DNA of 64,000 bases from Massilia endophytica (GTDB taxonomy: Bacteria; Pseudomonadota; Gammaproteobacteria; Burkholderiales; Burkholderiaceae_D). The notes beneath the pieces were generated by a model. The model searched no databases. It was not told where the DNA came from and saw only the letters and a program-made list of their open reading frames with translations. The translations under genes and the position numbers were made by a program. The stretch's first letter is position 1, and each line of letters opens with the position of its first letter. Below, in pieces: positions 63,951 through 64,000 of this stretch. The stretch spans positions 2,356,001 through 2,420,000 of the forward strand of contig NZ_CP088952.1 in NCBI RefSeq assembly GCF_021165955.1. The letters are read 5' to 3'.

Positions 63951-64000
63951 TTAAGCGGGAAAATGCACGCTGAACAGCGCGCCCTGGCCGTTGGCGGGTG
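63951..64000 (-). CDS. C-terminus of a probable sensor histidine kinase (partial)
   Basis: Only the last 15 residues, PANGQGALFSVHFPA, lie in the window before a TAA stop. The G-x-G-A-x-F-x-V-x-x-P pattern is typical of the end of a histidine-kinase ATPase domain. It is 94 nt upstream of the pilE start, so a pilus-linked two-component sensor (PilS-like) is possible; nothing more can be said. Confidence 0.45.
   Translation of the reverse strand, partial: PANGQGALFSVHFPA

Overview
The window is 64 kb of GC-rich chromosome, very probably from a betaproteobacterium of the Oxalobacteraceae (Massilia/Duganella type). Grounds: the order rpsB-tsf-pyrH-frr-uppS-cdsA-dxr-rseP-bamA-skp-lpxD, the order smc-zipA-ligA-galU, a PEP-CTERM protein, a DUF1631 protein and a glycine-riboswitch gcvTHP operon. 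No rRNA, tRNA, insertion sequence, prophage or CRISPR array was seen.

Layout. 1-10,630 (minus strand): a translation, isoprenoid, phospholipid and outer-membrane assembly run from rpsB to lpxD (lpxD cut by the window edge). 10,911-16,797: an accessory block lying between rpsB and map, two genes that are usually divergent neighbours. It holds a PEP-CTERM protein, a TonB-C protein, a RES/Xre toxin-antitoxin pair, an orphan type VI cassette (hcp, M74 murein endopeptidase without signal peptide, putative periplasmic immunity protein) and an AT-rich two-gene unit of an ABC-type ATPase plus a DUF3226 TOPRIM protein that resembles split OLD/PARIS-type defence systems. 16,907-21,978 (plus): map, glnD, an RluF-like pseudouridine synthase and a PilZ protein. 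21,995-27,186 (minus): beta-lactamase-like hydrolase, aldo/keto reductase, membrane protein and OPT transporter. 27,288-36,437 (minus): a tightly overlapping smc-zipA-ligA-galU-def operon preceded by a PAP2 protein. 36,540-40,543: low-molecular-weight phosphatase, a DUF1631 gene overlapping it tail to tail, a small low-complexity stress-type protein and a ClpP-like protease. 40,632-45,464: strong promoter, tandem glycine riboswitch, gcvT-gcvH-gcvP, terminator. 45,466-51,524: two genes of unknown function divergent from a large winged-helix/nSTAND/TM/TPR regulator, then a possible DP-EP protein, a small membrane protein and a cupin. 51,529-54,217 (minus): GntR/YtrA-type regulator with a palindromic operator and its ABC exporter. 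54,252-55,898: prfC. 55,970-63,856 (minus): type IV pilus minor pilin operon pilE-fimT-pilV-pilW-pilX-pilY1, almost every junction an ATGA overlap. The window ends in the C-terminus of a likely sensor histidine kinase.

The core genes are ordinary. The notable parts are the rpsB-map accessory block, the nSTAND fusion regulator with unknown partners, and a set of palindromic repeats, two of which lie inside coding sequence (3' end of dxr, middle of zipA).
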